17,401 nt of DNA from a bacterium (lineage in GTDB: Bacteria > Ratteibacteria > UBA8468 > B48-G9 > DTJG01): contig JAOAAW010000091.1 of NCBI GenBank assembly GCA_026418655.1, forward strand, positions 1 to 17,401, given 5' to 3'. The notes under the pieces are model-generated. The model ran no database searches, was not told where the DNA came from, and worked only from the letters and a program-made list of their open reading frames with translations. Positions 7,921 through 14,462 of this stretch are shown here, piece by piece. Each line of letters begins with the position of its first letter. The first letter of the stretch is position 1. A program made the position numbers and the translations under genes.

Positions 7921-9062
7921 AAAATGCCTCCTATTTTCCTTGAAATGTCGCAATAAAGTTGTACCTGCCCAAGCGTTGTATCAGGTGTAACAGGACTTCC
8001 AATAGACATTATAAACCTCCTTTTATTTTTTATACCCGCCCTCATCTGTCTTTTTATTTCCTCAGCCAGTGTTTCTTCATCAGCTTTGGGTAGAAGATTT
8101 ATGGCATCAAGATTTCCAAGTATGACAAATTTTCCGTTAACAACCTCTGCGACTTTTTCTATGTCTATTTCAAACCCCTTTTTCCCTTCTTCAAAAGCAA
8201 GGGCATCAGCGCCTATTTCAAAAATTTTATCCATTCTATCCCAGGGGTTGCCACAATAGTAATAAATACTTTTTGCTCCAAGCTCTCTTATTGCACTGAC
8301 AAGTTTCTTCATGAAAGGTACATTGAACCTTTCAAAAGCAGCAGGACTTATCATATCAGTAAGACACTCTTCTATCCATAAAACTTCTGCGCCTGCTGCT
8401 GTTTCCTGTTGCGCAAGATGGATACTTGTTTCCAGAAACCTTTCACATGCATACGAGACAACCTCAGGGTTTGTTACAATCAACGTCATCATGCCTTCAA
8501 AACCAACCACTCCGTATAACTTCCATAAGGGCGAACCAACATGACAGAAAGGAATCCTTTCAGGAAATCTTTTTATCATGGCTTGAGCAAACTCATGCCT
8601 TCCTTCTGCAATAAAGTCATCCCTGCTGAATTTTGCTGGTCTTTCTGGAAGCAATCTGTCCATTTCTGAAATTGTTTCAGGAAGTTTTTTTATCTTTATG
8701 GATTGAACAGAACCCGTAATATTCCAGCCGGCAATTTTTGGCTTAAAAATTTCTTTTGTTGAGTGTGTGTTGTTATCCAGTATTTTTACCCTGTCATCGA
8801 AAATTTCTACCCTGATACTCTTTCGCTCCTGGTGGCTGTAAAATGGATAGATAACAAGCCAGTCCTGGTTAATTTTTGAATTGATTTCTGAATAATAGTT
8901 AATGTGTGATTCCAGATCAGGAAGATGCACTGTATACCATGGATACGATGTTAGTTCAGACCAGTGGTCCCTGATAAAGATACCTTCGTAACAGATTACC
9001 ACACCAAATTCAGGCGTTCCTTCCTTTGAAAAAGCAGCCAATATTTTTTCTTTTCCTGTCAT
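7917..9062 (-). CDS. UroD-superfamily protein (MtaA/methyltransferase-like, not HemE)
   Basis: A 381-residue protein with the UroD-like barrel pattern: MTGKEKILAAFSKE at the start, GAEVLWIEECLTDMISPAAFERF (224-246), LGAKSIYYYCGN (261-272), ILGNLDAINLL (314-324) and GSPVTPDTTL (355-364). True HemE has an RQAGRY-like arginine motif near the N-terminus, absent here, so it should not be called uroporphyrinogen decarboxylase. Related proteins are corrinoid or coenzyme M methyltransferases with a Zn site built from HxC and a later Cys. Here the His position is Tyr268 and the later Cys appears to be Ser356, leaving only Cys270. The start at 9062 has AGGAG six bases upstream and overlaps the stop of the DUF4038 gene (ATGA). 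Its place between two glycoside hydrolases suggests a sugar-related, possibly methyl-transfer, role; that is inference. Confidence 0.8.
   Translation of the reverse strand: MTGKEKILAAFSKEGTPEFGVVICYEGIFIRDHWSELTSYPWYTVHLPDLESHINYYSEINSKINQDWLVIYPFYSHQERKSIRVEIFDDRVKILDNNTHSTKEIFKPKIAGWNITGSVQSIKIKKLPETISEMDRLLPERPAKFSRDDFIAEGRHEFAQAMIKRFPERIPFCHVGSPLWKLYGVVGFEGMMTLIVTNPEVVSYACERFLETSIHLAQQETAAGAEVLWIEECLTDMISPAAFERFNVPFMKKLVSAIRELGAKSIYYYCGNPWDRMDKIFEIGADALAFEEGKKGFEIDIEKVAEVVNGKFVILGNLDAINLLPKADEETLAEEIKRQMRAGIKNKRRFIMSIGSPVTPDTTLGQVQLYCDISRKIGGIL
7927..7932 (-). promoter_or_regulatory. Shine-Dalgarno AGGAGG deciding the GH42-like start
   Basis: A perfect AGGAGG lies six bases before the ATG at 7920, inside the end of the UroD-like gene. 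It fixes the start at the signal-peptide methionine rather than 11 codons upstream. Confidence 0.8.
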
Positions 9063-10654
9063 GGTTTTCTCCTTAACATTATCAGCCAATCCTGCCACAC
9101 AGGCACCATTTGCCAGAAATGAGTCGGCAAAATCCACTCTCCTTTATGACTCGAGACTATTTCTAAGGTCTTTTTTGTTTTTCCGTCTATGGGGTCAACC
9201 AAAGAAAAAATGTATTTACTTTCTGGGACAAGAGAAGTGATTTTTTTTATTCCTCCACTGAAGGCAGGTGGTCCCACATAGATAATCATAAACTCATTTT
9301 CTTTTTCAGCAGCAAATATACAGCTTTTTTCATCTTCTAATTCAAGCTTCTGACGGCAGGGAATAAGGTTGTACCAGCCGATTTTTTCAAGAAATCTTTT
9401 ACCTATTGCCACATGCATACTTCCTGGTAATTTATAGGCAACTTCCCAGGGTGTGTTTCCCCATGAACGTCCATATGGAGATGGGCCGTATGGCTTTTTT
9501 TGGGTATTGACCTGCCAGATTCCGTTTGCGCCATATGTATAACCGTATGCGCCTGAAAGCATGCTTGCCCAGAAACAAATCCTTTGAATCTCTTGTCTAC
9601 AGGCTTCACCTATACCCTCATAATTCACCTCTCCGATAACAACGGGCTTTAAGGGGAACGCCTCTTTTGCCTTTTTTATTGAAGACCATGTGTTTTCAAA
9701 AGAAGTATGACTGCCATGACCTGTTTGAAGCATGTTTATATCAAGTAACTCTGGCTTTTCCACTTGCTCGTGCCCCAGATTTGTAGGATGTGTTGTTACA
9801 GGATGATGAAAGGGATCGATGTTTCTAATATATTCCATAACCTCTGTCCACGCCTGCTTCTGAAAATCTGCATCCTTTTGTCCTGTTTCCGAAAGATAAT
9901 AAGGCATAATAGTTTCTCCGGCAACACACCAGACAACAGGATATGCAGACCAGCGCGCTATGATATTTTTCCAGTGTCTTTTCATTTTTTCCACACCGGT
10001 CCATTTGATATAATAGCCCCAGGCACCCACGATACAGGGTACAATTCCAGCATCACATAGATATTGGATTCTCCAGTCAGCAGAATTGAAATAGTCAGGA
10101 TGTATCTCTGTAAAATCTTTTGTGTATGGAAAACCGGCTTCGTTCTTACCCCGCTTGTCATACCAGTCCATATCAGGATAAAGGCCTGCTACAATTTGAA
10201 CAACAGTAAAACCTTTTTCTTTTCTATCCTGCGTAAGTTTTCTGAAACCATTTCTGTCAAGCCGCTTGCAAAGCCCCATGTACCATGTATCACCCAGCCA
10301 GAAAAATTCCTTTCCGTCTGCATGCATTATTTTTTTATCCTTTACACAGAGAAAACCGTGTCTATACAGAATATTTTTTTCGCTGTTTTTTCGGACAAAT
10401 TTACATTGACCGGTCTGACCTGCAAGTCCCTTAATGGAAGGCGTGCACTCTGTTTCAAAATTATGGATGCCTGTCTCATTTGAGGTATATCTGATTTTCC
10501 ATACCATATCGCCAATCCAGAAACCAGGCACTTTTATAATTTTCCCGGACGGAGAAGTAAATATTGCTGAAAACTCAACACCTTCTGTGCCGTGAATTTT
10601 TTCTTTTGAGAAAAAAGTAAATTCAGCCACCCTGTTAAGACCAGCAGTTTTCAT
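9059..10654 (-). CDS. DUF5060/DUF4038 apiosidase-like glycoside hydrolase
   Basis: A 531-residue protein with no signal peptide, so probably cytoplasmic. Residues about 1-90 look like the DUF5060 beta-sandwich (AIFTSPSGKIIKVPGFW, then WKIRYTSNETGIHNFE). The DUF4038 barrel follows: FFWLGDTWYMGL (117-128), GFTVVQIVAGLYPD (148-161), WCVAGE with Glu247 as candidate acid, and VVIGEVNYEG with Glu342 as candidate nucleophile. The last 90 residues resemble the small beta-domain annotated as putative collagen-binding in such proteins. The start at 10654 has only a weak AGGCG ribosome site, but a longer start at 10693 would lie upstream of the predicted promoter -10. The stop overlaps the next gene's ATG. 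It is first in a three-gene operon. DUF4038 enzymes act on plant-type glycosides; the substrate here is unknown. Confidence 0.8.
   Translation of the reverse strand: MKTAGLNRVAEFTFFSKEKIHGTEGVEFSAIFTSPSGKIIKVPGFWIGDMVWKIRYTSNETGIHNFETECTPSIKGLAGQTGQCKFVRKNSEKNILYRHGFLCVKDKKIMHADGKEFFWLGDTWYMGLCKRLDRNGFRKLTQDRKEKGFTVVQIVAGLYPDMDWYDKRGKNEAGFPYTKDFTEIHPDYFNSADWRIQYLCDAGIVPCIVGAWGYYIKWTGVEKMKRHWKNIIARWSAYPVVWCVAGETIMPYYLSETGQKDADFQKQAWTEVMEYIRNIDPFHHPVTTHPTNLGHEQVEKPELLDINMLQTGHGSHTSFENTWSSIKKAKEAFPLKPVVIGEVNYEGIGEACRQEIQRICFWASMLSGAYGYTYGANGIWQVNTQKKPYGPSPYGRSWGNTPWEVAYKLPGSMHVAIGKRFLEKIGWYNLIPCRQKLELEDEKSCIFAAEKENEFMIIYVGPPAFSGGIKKITSLVPESKYIFSLVDPIDGKTKKTLEIVSSHKGEWILPTHFWQMVPVWQDWLIMLRRKP
9069..9073 (-). 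promoter_or_regulatory. Shine-Dalgarno AGGAG deciding the UroD-like start
   Basis: AGGAG lies six bases before the ATG at 9062 and sits inside the end of the DUF4038 gene. It favours the MTGKEKI start over an in-frame ATG at 9137, which would overlap the upstream gene by 79 bases. Confidence 0.75.
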
Positions 10655-10677
10655 GGAGATCGCCTGTTTTATGTAAT

Positions 10678-10706
10678 AATATACCACAGACATTGTTTTT
10701 TTCTAA
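10678..10706 (-). promoter_or_regulatory. Extended -10 promoter for the hydrolase/UroD operon
   Basis: On the - strand: weak -35 TTAGAA (10701-10706), 17-base spacer, then TGG-TATATT, an extended -10 (TGn at 10684-10686, hexamer 10678-10683). The predicted transcript starts near 10671, about 17 bases before the ATG at 10654. The weak -35 keeps confidence moderate. Confidence 0.45.
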
Positions 10707-10713
10707 TATGCGT

Positions 10714-10742
10714 TTGACCTTAGCAGGATAAAGATTTAAAAT
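10714..10742 (+). promoter_or_regulatory. Sigma-70-type promoter for the zinc-finger membrane protein
   Basis: TTGACC (10714-10719), 17-base spacer, TAAAAT (10737-10742). The predicted start near 10749 leaves a short leader containing AAGGGG (10761-10766) before the ATG at 10772. Confidence 0.6.
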
Positions 10743-10771
10743 CTCAATGAAGACCTTAAAAAGGGGACAAA

Positions 10772-11062
10772 ATGGCTGACTGCTTCTTTCACACAGGAAG
10801 GCCAGCAGTTGCAAGATGCAAACAATGTGGAAGGCCCTTGTGTTCAGCATGCAGGAAGGTCACTGACCTTGGTATTTTTTGCACTGATGAATGCGCTCAA
10901 ACAGCAAAGGTGCACGCTGAAAGGATGCAAAAGATTGAAGAACAAAGGGCATCCTATCGGGGTTCTAAATGGTCTGGTATCGCAAAACTTATCAAGGTGA
11001 TTGTTGTACTTGCAATTTTGTTTGCAATTTATAAATTTGTGATAGCCAGATTTATAAAGTAA
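10772..11062 (+). CDS. Small B-box-type zinc-finger protein with C-terminal membrane helix
   Basis: A 96-residue protein. Residues 4-41 carry C4, H7, C16, C19, C24, C27, C37 and C41 in CxxH / CxxC / CxxC / CxxxC spacing, which matches a B-box-like double zinc site. A charged, probably helical linker (45-70) leads to one hydrophobic segment, IKVIVVLAILFAIYKFVIA (about 74-92), so the zinc domain is probably anchored at the membrane with the N-terminus in the cytoplasm. Similar short B-box plus membrane proteins are annotated in many bacteria without a known function. It is a single-gene unit with its own promoter and AAGGGG ribosome site. Its 3' end overlaps the convergent alpha/beta hydrolase by 11 bases. 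Confidence 0.8.
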   Translation: MADCFFHTGRPAVARCKQCGRPLCSACRKVTDLGIFCTDECAQTAKVHAERMQKIEEQRASYRGSKWSGIAKLIKVIVVLAILFAIYKFVIARFIK

Positions 11063-11843
11063 AAAGAATTTGCCTGAAAAATTCTGTTGTTTGTTTCAGC
11101 ACAGTCCTTTCTGAATCTTCAAGGACAAAGGTATGGCCACCTTTTTCAAGAATTATCAATTTCTTTGAGGTTGCGCATCGATGAAAAGCATTGTAATAAG
11201 AGAGGGCATGAGAAACATCTATCGAGGCATCATCCTTTGAATGAATGATGAGGGAATGACCGCAAAATTTTTCTGCCATGGTAATCGGTTTTATTTTATA
11301 AAGTGACTCAATAAACATTTTTCCAATTCTTAATCCATAACCAGTTAGATACACCTTGCTTTTTTCATCCAAAATTTTTCTCAATTTCCTTGTTAAAATT
11401 TTCCTTTCAATCTCCTGAGGAAAAGCAACAGGAGACCACAGACACAATGCCTTAAATTTATATTTAGTGGCAGCTGCTACTGCAGGAATGGCGCCCATTG
11501 ACAACCCGAGGATTCCTAAATTTTTTTCATCAATGAAGGGTTGTTTAGCAAGGTATTTCAGGGCATTTTCTGCATCATGAATTTCTGTTTCAAGTGACAT
11601 ATCTTCAAAATAGCCCGCACTATCACCAGAGCCCATAAAATCAAATCTGAGGCATCCAATGCCTGCTTCTGCAAGGTTTCTTGCAAGCCGTGTAAAAATA
11701 AAATGACTTTCTGATTTATTCCCAGAAAAACCATGACACAGAATCACACCCGGGAATTTTTTCCCTGCTTTAATTCCACAGGGATGATGGAGAACACCGA
11801 TTAAGAAATAATCCTGACTTTTAAATACTATTGGTTTTTCCAT
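11052..11843 (-). CDS. Alpha/beta hydrolase (serine esterase/acylhydrolase-like)
   Basis: A 263-residue single-domain alpha/beta hydrolase without a signal peptide. The oxyanion-hole motif HGFSGNKSE is at 37-45, the nucleophile elbow GLSMG places Ser115, a candidate Asp lies in HSKDDASID (201-209, probably Asp205), and GGH places His237, giving a complete Ser-Asp-His triad. The sequence resembles the cinnamoyl/feruloyl-esterase-like and dienelactone-hydrolase-like group, which could fit removal of acyl groups from plant polysaccharides, but the substrate cannot be read from the sequence. The ATG at 11843 follows AAGGGG on the - strand (11848-11853) with a four-base gap. Confidence 0.85.
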   Translation of the reverse strand: MEKPIVFKSQDYFLIGVLHHPCGIKAGKKFPGVILCHGFSGNKSESHFIFTRLARNLAEAGIGCLRFDFMGSGDSAGYFEDMSLETEIHDAENALKYLAKQPFIDEKNLGILGLSMGAIPAVAAATKYKFKALCLWSPVAFPQEIERKILTRKLRKILDEKSKVYLTGYGLRIGKMFIESLYKIKPITMAEKFCGHSLIIHSKDDASIDVSHALSYYNAFHRCATSKKLIILEKGGHTFVLEDSERTVLKQTTEFFRQILFTL

Positions 11844-11857
11844 TGTTCCCCTTAACT

Positions 11858-11886
11858 TTGATACCTGTCAAATTTTTTGTTATTAT
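11858..11886 (+). promoter_or_regulatory. Upstream candidate promoter for the oligogalacturonate lyase gene
   Basis: TTGATA (11858-11863), 17-base spacer, TATTAT (11881-11886), transcribing to the right with a leader of roughly 125 bases. Its -10 coincides with the -10 of a leftward candidate promoter, so the two would compete for polymerase. Confidence 0.45.
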
Positions 11887-11910
11887 GCCCCAATTACCTT
11901 TGCATGGCAA
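11882..11910 (-). promoter_or_regulatory. Candidate promoter for the alpha/beta hydrolase
   Basis: On the - strand: TTGCCA (11905-11910), 17-base spacer, CATAAT (11882-11887). The predicted start near 11875 is about 30 bases before the ATG at 11843. It shares its -10 region with the rightward promoter at 11858-11886. Confidence 0.5.
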
Positions 11911-11950
11911 GGCTTATGATGTCTGCATATAAAATATGATGGGATTTTTA

Positions 11951-11978
11951 TTGACTGTTTTTGCAGGGTAATTATAAT
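11951..11978 (+). promoter_or_regulatory. Main candidate promoter for the oligogalacturonate lyase gene
   Basis: TTGACT (11951-11956), 16-base spacer, perfect TATAAT (11973-11978). The predicted start near 11985 leaves a leader of about 36 bases with AAAAAGGAT before the ATG at 12021. Confidence 0.65.
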
Positions 11979-12020
11979 GTTTTTGTCTGCGGGTAAATGT
12001 TCCTATAAAAAGGATGAAAA

Positions 12021-13208
12021 ATGAATAGAACATGGCAATCAGAAGCATGCGACCTTGCACATGACCCTGTAAGTGGCGCACTGATAACAAGATTTACAAG
12101 CACACTGATGCACAATATCAACATCTATTGTGAGCAGCCATATACTTCTCCTGATGGAAAAAAAATTGCCTATATACGTTCTCTCAATCCTGACCCGAGA
12201 GTGCCACCATTTCAGCTATGTGTGGCTGATATTGAAAGGTTGAAGATTATGCTTGTTGAGCCAGAGGTCTGGAGTTTTCTTGTCGGAACATCTGCCTGGT
12301 CAGGCAAAATTTATTACCTTACATCAGAAAATGAACTTGCCAGATTTGATATTTCAACCCTGGAAAAAGAAATTATTATCACCTCATGGGAACTTCCCGA
12401 CGATGTGTGCTTTGATACTGTTTCACCTGACCATAGATACCTTGTTTGCACAAGAAGAAGCGCTGAAGGAGGCAGTGAAATAATCAGGGTTGACCTTTTA
12501 GAAAAAAACTGGAAGGTCATTTTCAGACATGAAGAAATTTTAAGCCATGTCCAGTTTAATCCTGTGCATGGAAAAGATATTCTTGTCCAGCATAACAGAC
12601 ATCAAAGAATTAAATCTGATGGTACCAGAATTGGTTCAAAGGAGACAGAAGATTTTACGACGCATTTTATCATTGACAGTGAAGGCAAAAATTATAGACC
12701 GTTGAAGGTTGGTCCACCATACACTGCTGGTTCAACAGGGCATTCTGGCTGGATAGCAGACACAGGCAGAATTGGTCTTACTGTGAGATGGCCTGCGATG
12801 AGTGAAGATGAGCCATCTGCAAGGTATAAGCAGGTTCATGACGCACGTCATCCGCAGGGAAATTTTATTGTTGTGGGACCTGATGATGAAAAACCGTTTG
12901 TTTTCTCTGCTCCTGAACATCTTTTTAACCATGTCAATATTTCAAAATGCGGCACATACTTTGTTTGTGATTCATACAAAAATGGAATACCAGGACCCAT
13001 CGAGATTGTGGTTGGAAATATCAGAACAGGAAAATACAGAACCCTTGTTTCAAATTGCGGAGCACAGGGTGGTGCACCAGCGTGTTCCCATCCGCATCCT
13101 TATATGACAGCGGATAATAGGAATGTAATTTTTAATGCCGATCCATATGGAATCTGTCATGTTCATGCTGCAAGAATCCCGCAGGATTTTCTGGAATCCC
13201 TTGAATAA
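12021..13208 (+). CDS. Oligogalacturonate lyase-like protein (PL22 beta-propeller family)
   Basis: A 395-residue protein with no signal peptide, so intracellular. PL22 oligogalacturonate lyases are seven-bladed beta-propellers that split unsaturated digalacturonate, a late step of pectin use, with Mn bound by His and Gln residues. Propeller-type repeats are visible (YTSPDGKKIAYIR, TVSPDHRYLVCTR, ISKCGTYFVCDS, MTADNRNVIFNADPYG). Candidate catalytic/metal residues are His241 (GHSGW), His304 (HVNIS), Gln349 and the pair His357/His359 (HPHP). The Gln-to-His spacing is longer than the classical enzyme, as far as I recall it, so substrate may differ. No other pectin genes (kduI, kduD) are in the window. 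It has its own promoters and ends in a strong terminator. Confidence 0.75.
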   Translation: MNRTWQSEACDLAHDPVSGALITRFTSTLMHNINIYCEQPYTSPDGKKIAYIRSLNPDPRVPPFQLCVADIERLKIMLVEPEVWSFLVGTSAWSGKIYYLTSENELARFDISTLEKEIIITSWELPDDVCFDTVSPDHRYLVCTRRSAEGGSEIIRVDLLEKNWKVIFRHEEILSHVQFNPVHGKDILVQHNRHQRIKSDGTRIGSKETEDFTTHFIIDSEGKNYRPLKVGPPYTAGSTGHSGWIADTGRIGLTVRWPAMSEDEPSARYKQVHDARHPQGNFIVVGPDDEKPFVFSAPEHLFNHVNISKCGTYFVCDSYKNGIPGPIEIVVGNIRTGKYRTLVSNCGAQGGAPACSHPHPYMTADNRNVIFNADPYGICHVHAARIPQDFLESLE

Positions 13209-13243
13209 TAAAGGTGGCTGGAAGACCAGCCACCTTTATTATT
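13204..13243. terminator. Bidirectional terminator between the PL22-like gene and hsp20
   Basis: A perfect 18-bp inverted repeat (left arm AATAATAAAGGTGGCTGG, 13204-13221; loop AAGA; right arm 13226-13243). The GC-rich inner stem is flanked by A-rich and T-rich ends, so it can act as an intrinsic terminator for both convergent genes. The left arm begins inside the last codons of the + gene. Confidence 0.9.
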
Positions 13244-13252
13244 GCATCTGCA

Positions 13253-13687
13253 TTATTCAACATCAATCTTGATTTCCTTTGCCTTTGCTTCTTCTGCCTT
13301 CGGGAGTACTATCTCAAGGATGCCGTCTTTGCAGGTTGCTTTTACCTTGTTGCGGTCGACCGGCACAGGAAGGCTAAAGGATCTTGTGAAACTACCTGTA
13401 ACTCTTTCTTTATAAAGATAATGAGCCTTTTTCTCTTCCTTCTCTTCCTGTGTCTTACCGGAGATGGTGATGGTATCACCGGTTAAGGAGATATTGATAT
13501 TTTTCTTGTCAAAGCCAGGAACCTCAGCCTTTATCACCAGATTATCTCCGGTATCAGTGATGTCGACCGCAGGAGACCATACATGATCTCCATAAAATTC
13601 TGTTCTGAATCTTTCAAGCAACCTGTCAAAACCACTTCTGATTTCATCCAGCTCCCTGAAGGGTTCCCATTTAACCAGTTTCGCCAT
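13253..13687 (-). CDS. Small heat shock protein, Hsp20/alpha-crystallin family
   Basis: A 144-residue ATP-independent chaperone that holds unfolding proteins. The alpha-crystallin domain runs from WSPAVDITDTGDNLVIKAEVPGFDKKNI (about 37-64) to KVKATCKDGILEIVLPK (114-130), with the GILEIVLP signature, and the C-terminal IxI motif is IKI (139-141). The N-terminal MAKLVKWEPFRELDEIR is typical of bacterial Hsp20. The start at 13687 has a strong AGGAGGTG ribosome site six bases away; an upstream in-frame ATG at 13741 is less likely. No CIRCE or HAIR element and no clear sigma-32 promoter is visible. An inverted repeat TGCAAT-AA-ATTGCA lies 40-53 bases upstream. Confidence 0.95.
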   Translation of the reverse strand: MAKLVKWEPFRELDEIRSGFDRLLERFRTEFYGDHVWSPAVDITDTGDNLVIKAEVPGFDKKNINISLTGDTITISGKTQEEKEEKKAHYLYKERVTGSFTRSFSLPVPVDRNKVKATCKDGILEIVLPKAEEAKAKEIKIDVE

Positions 13688-13693
13688 ATTCAC

Positions 13694-13700
13694 CACCTCC
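13694..13700 (-). promoter_or_regulatory. Shine-Dalgarno GGAGGTG deciding the hsp20 start
   Basis: GGAGGTG (AGGAGGTG with the next base) lies six bases before the ATG at 13687 and selects it over the ATG at 13741, which has no comparable site. Confidence 0.85.
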
Positions 13701-13726
13701 TTTTTTTGTTTTTCCATAGATATAGA

Positions 13727-13740
13727 TGCAATAAATTGCA
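13727..13740. repeat. Short inverted repeat upstream of hsp20
   Basis: TGCAAT-AA-ATTGCA, a perfect 6-bp inverted repeat with a two-base centre, in the leader/promoter region of hsp20. It could be an operator for a dimeric regulator. It overlaps TTGCAA (- strand), the best but weak -35 candidate, with a poor TATGGA 17 bases on. Function is speculative. Confidence 0.3.
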
Positions 13741-13820
13741 ACTGGTTTCATCACTTTCGGGATATTTGACAATGGCCCCAGTAAACAGGATTGGTATGTT
13801 AATGGTTAACCTTTGTTTTC

Positions 13821-13849
13821 TTGACACAACATCATATTGCTGAGATAAT
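13821..13849 (+). promoter_or_regulatory. Sigma-70-type promoter for the CoaC-like flavoprotein
   Basis: Perfect TTGACA (13821-13826), 17-base spacer, GATAAT (13844-13849). The predicted start near 13856 gives a leader of about 28 bases. Genes downstream to rpsP may also be read from here. Confidence 0.65.
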
Positions 13850-13884
13850 ATTCAAGTCCCGATTTTTCAATATGCTGGGTTTTT

Positions 13885-14421
13885 ATGGAAAAAAATATTG
13901 TTGTTGGAGTCTGTGGTTCAATTGCAGCGTATAAGGTACCATCCATTATAAGAAAATTGCAGGATAATGGCTGGAATGTTAAGGTTGTTATGACAAGGGC
14001 TGCGCAGAAGCTTATTACTCCGCTGACTTTTGAAACAATATCAAAAAACCAGGTATACACTGATATGTTTAAAAAAAATGTGTGGGAGATTTCTCATATC
14101 TCACTGAGTGAATTCGGAAAGATCATCCTTGTAGTACCTGCAACTGCCAATATTATTGGAAAGGTTGCCTGTGGTATTGCGGATGACCTTCTTTCTTCAA
14201 CAATTATGGCGTCTTCAAACAAAGTTATTTTTGCACCTGCAATGAATGTAAGAATGTGGCAAAATCCAATTGTGCAGAAAAATGTGGAAAACCTGAAAAA
14301 GCTTGGCTATGTTTTTATTGAACCAGAAGAGGGAAAACTTGCTGATGGTAGTATCGGCAAAGGACATCTTGCCAGCATAGATAAAATCGTGGAAACAGTA
14401 GAAAAATTTTTTCAATTATAG
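13885..14421 (+). CDS. Stand-alone CoaC-like flavoprotein (phosphopantothenoylcysteine decarboxylase family)
   Basis: A 178-residue HFCD-family flavoprotein. Visible motifs: GSIAAYK (11-17, FMN phosphate loop), ISHISL with His71 as the catalytic His equivalent, VVPATANIIGKVACGIADDLLSST (83-106), PAMNVRMW with Asn121 equivalent to the conserved Asn, and a substrate-clamp-like segment GKLADGSIGKGHL (150-162). CoaC decarboxylates 4'-phosphopantothenoylcysteine in coenzyme A synthesis. The CoaB ligase domain usually fused in bacterial CoaBC is absent, so a separate CoaB would be needed. The clamp normally reads ACG; here Asp154 stands where CoaC has the Cys that reduces the enethiol intermediate. 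It may therefore be a variant CoaC or a decarboxylase for another Cys-containing substrate. The ribosome site is weak. Confidence 0.8.
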   Translation: MEKNIVVGVCGSIAAYKVPSIIRKLQDNGWNVKVVMTRAAQKLITPLTFETISKNQVYTDMFKKNVWEISHISLSEFGKIILVVPATANIIGKVACGIADDLLSSTIMASSNKVIFAPAMNVRMWQNPIVQKNVENLKKLGYVFIEPEEGKLADGSIGKGHLASIDKIVETVEKFFQL

Positions 14422-14462
14422 CAATAAACTTTTCCTTGACTTAACATATCAGGAGGATAAGG

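Noticed and set aside
7921..7953. Longer N-terminus of the GH42-like protein
   Set aside because: It puts 11 charged residues before a good signal peptide, and the perfect AGGAGG plus ATGA overlap support the ATG at 7920.
7917..9062. HemE (uroporphyrinogen decarboxylase) in haem synthesis
   Set aside because: The N-terminal arginine motif of HemE is absent and the context is glycoside hydrolases.
9987..9995. TTTTCCACA DnaA-box match
   Set aside because: A single copy inside the DUF4038 gene with no second box or promoter near it; expected by chance in AT-rich sequence.
10064..10483. 139-codon open frame on + opposite the DUF4038 gene
   Set aside because: No ribosome site or recognisable domain, and it lies wholly antisense to a well-supported gene.
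10655..10693. Longer N-terminus of the DUF4038 protein
   Set aside because: The ATG at 10693 lacks a ribosome site and lies upstream of the predicted -10 and transcript start.
13688..13741. Longer N-terminus of Hsp20
   Set aside because: The AGGAGGTG site and the typical MAKLVKWEPF start support 13687.
14283..14291. TGTGGAAAA DnaA-box match
   Set aside because: A lone copy inside the flavoprotein gene, far from dnaA and any promoter.
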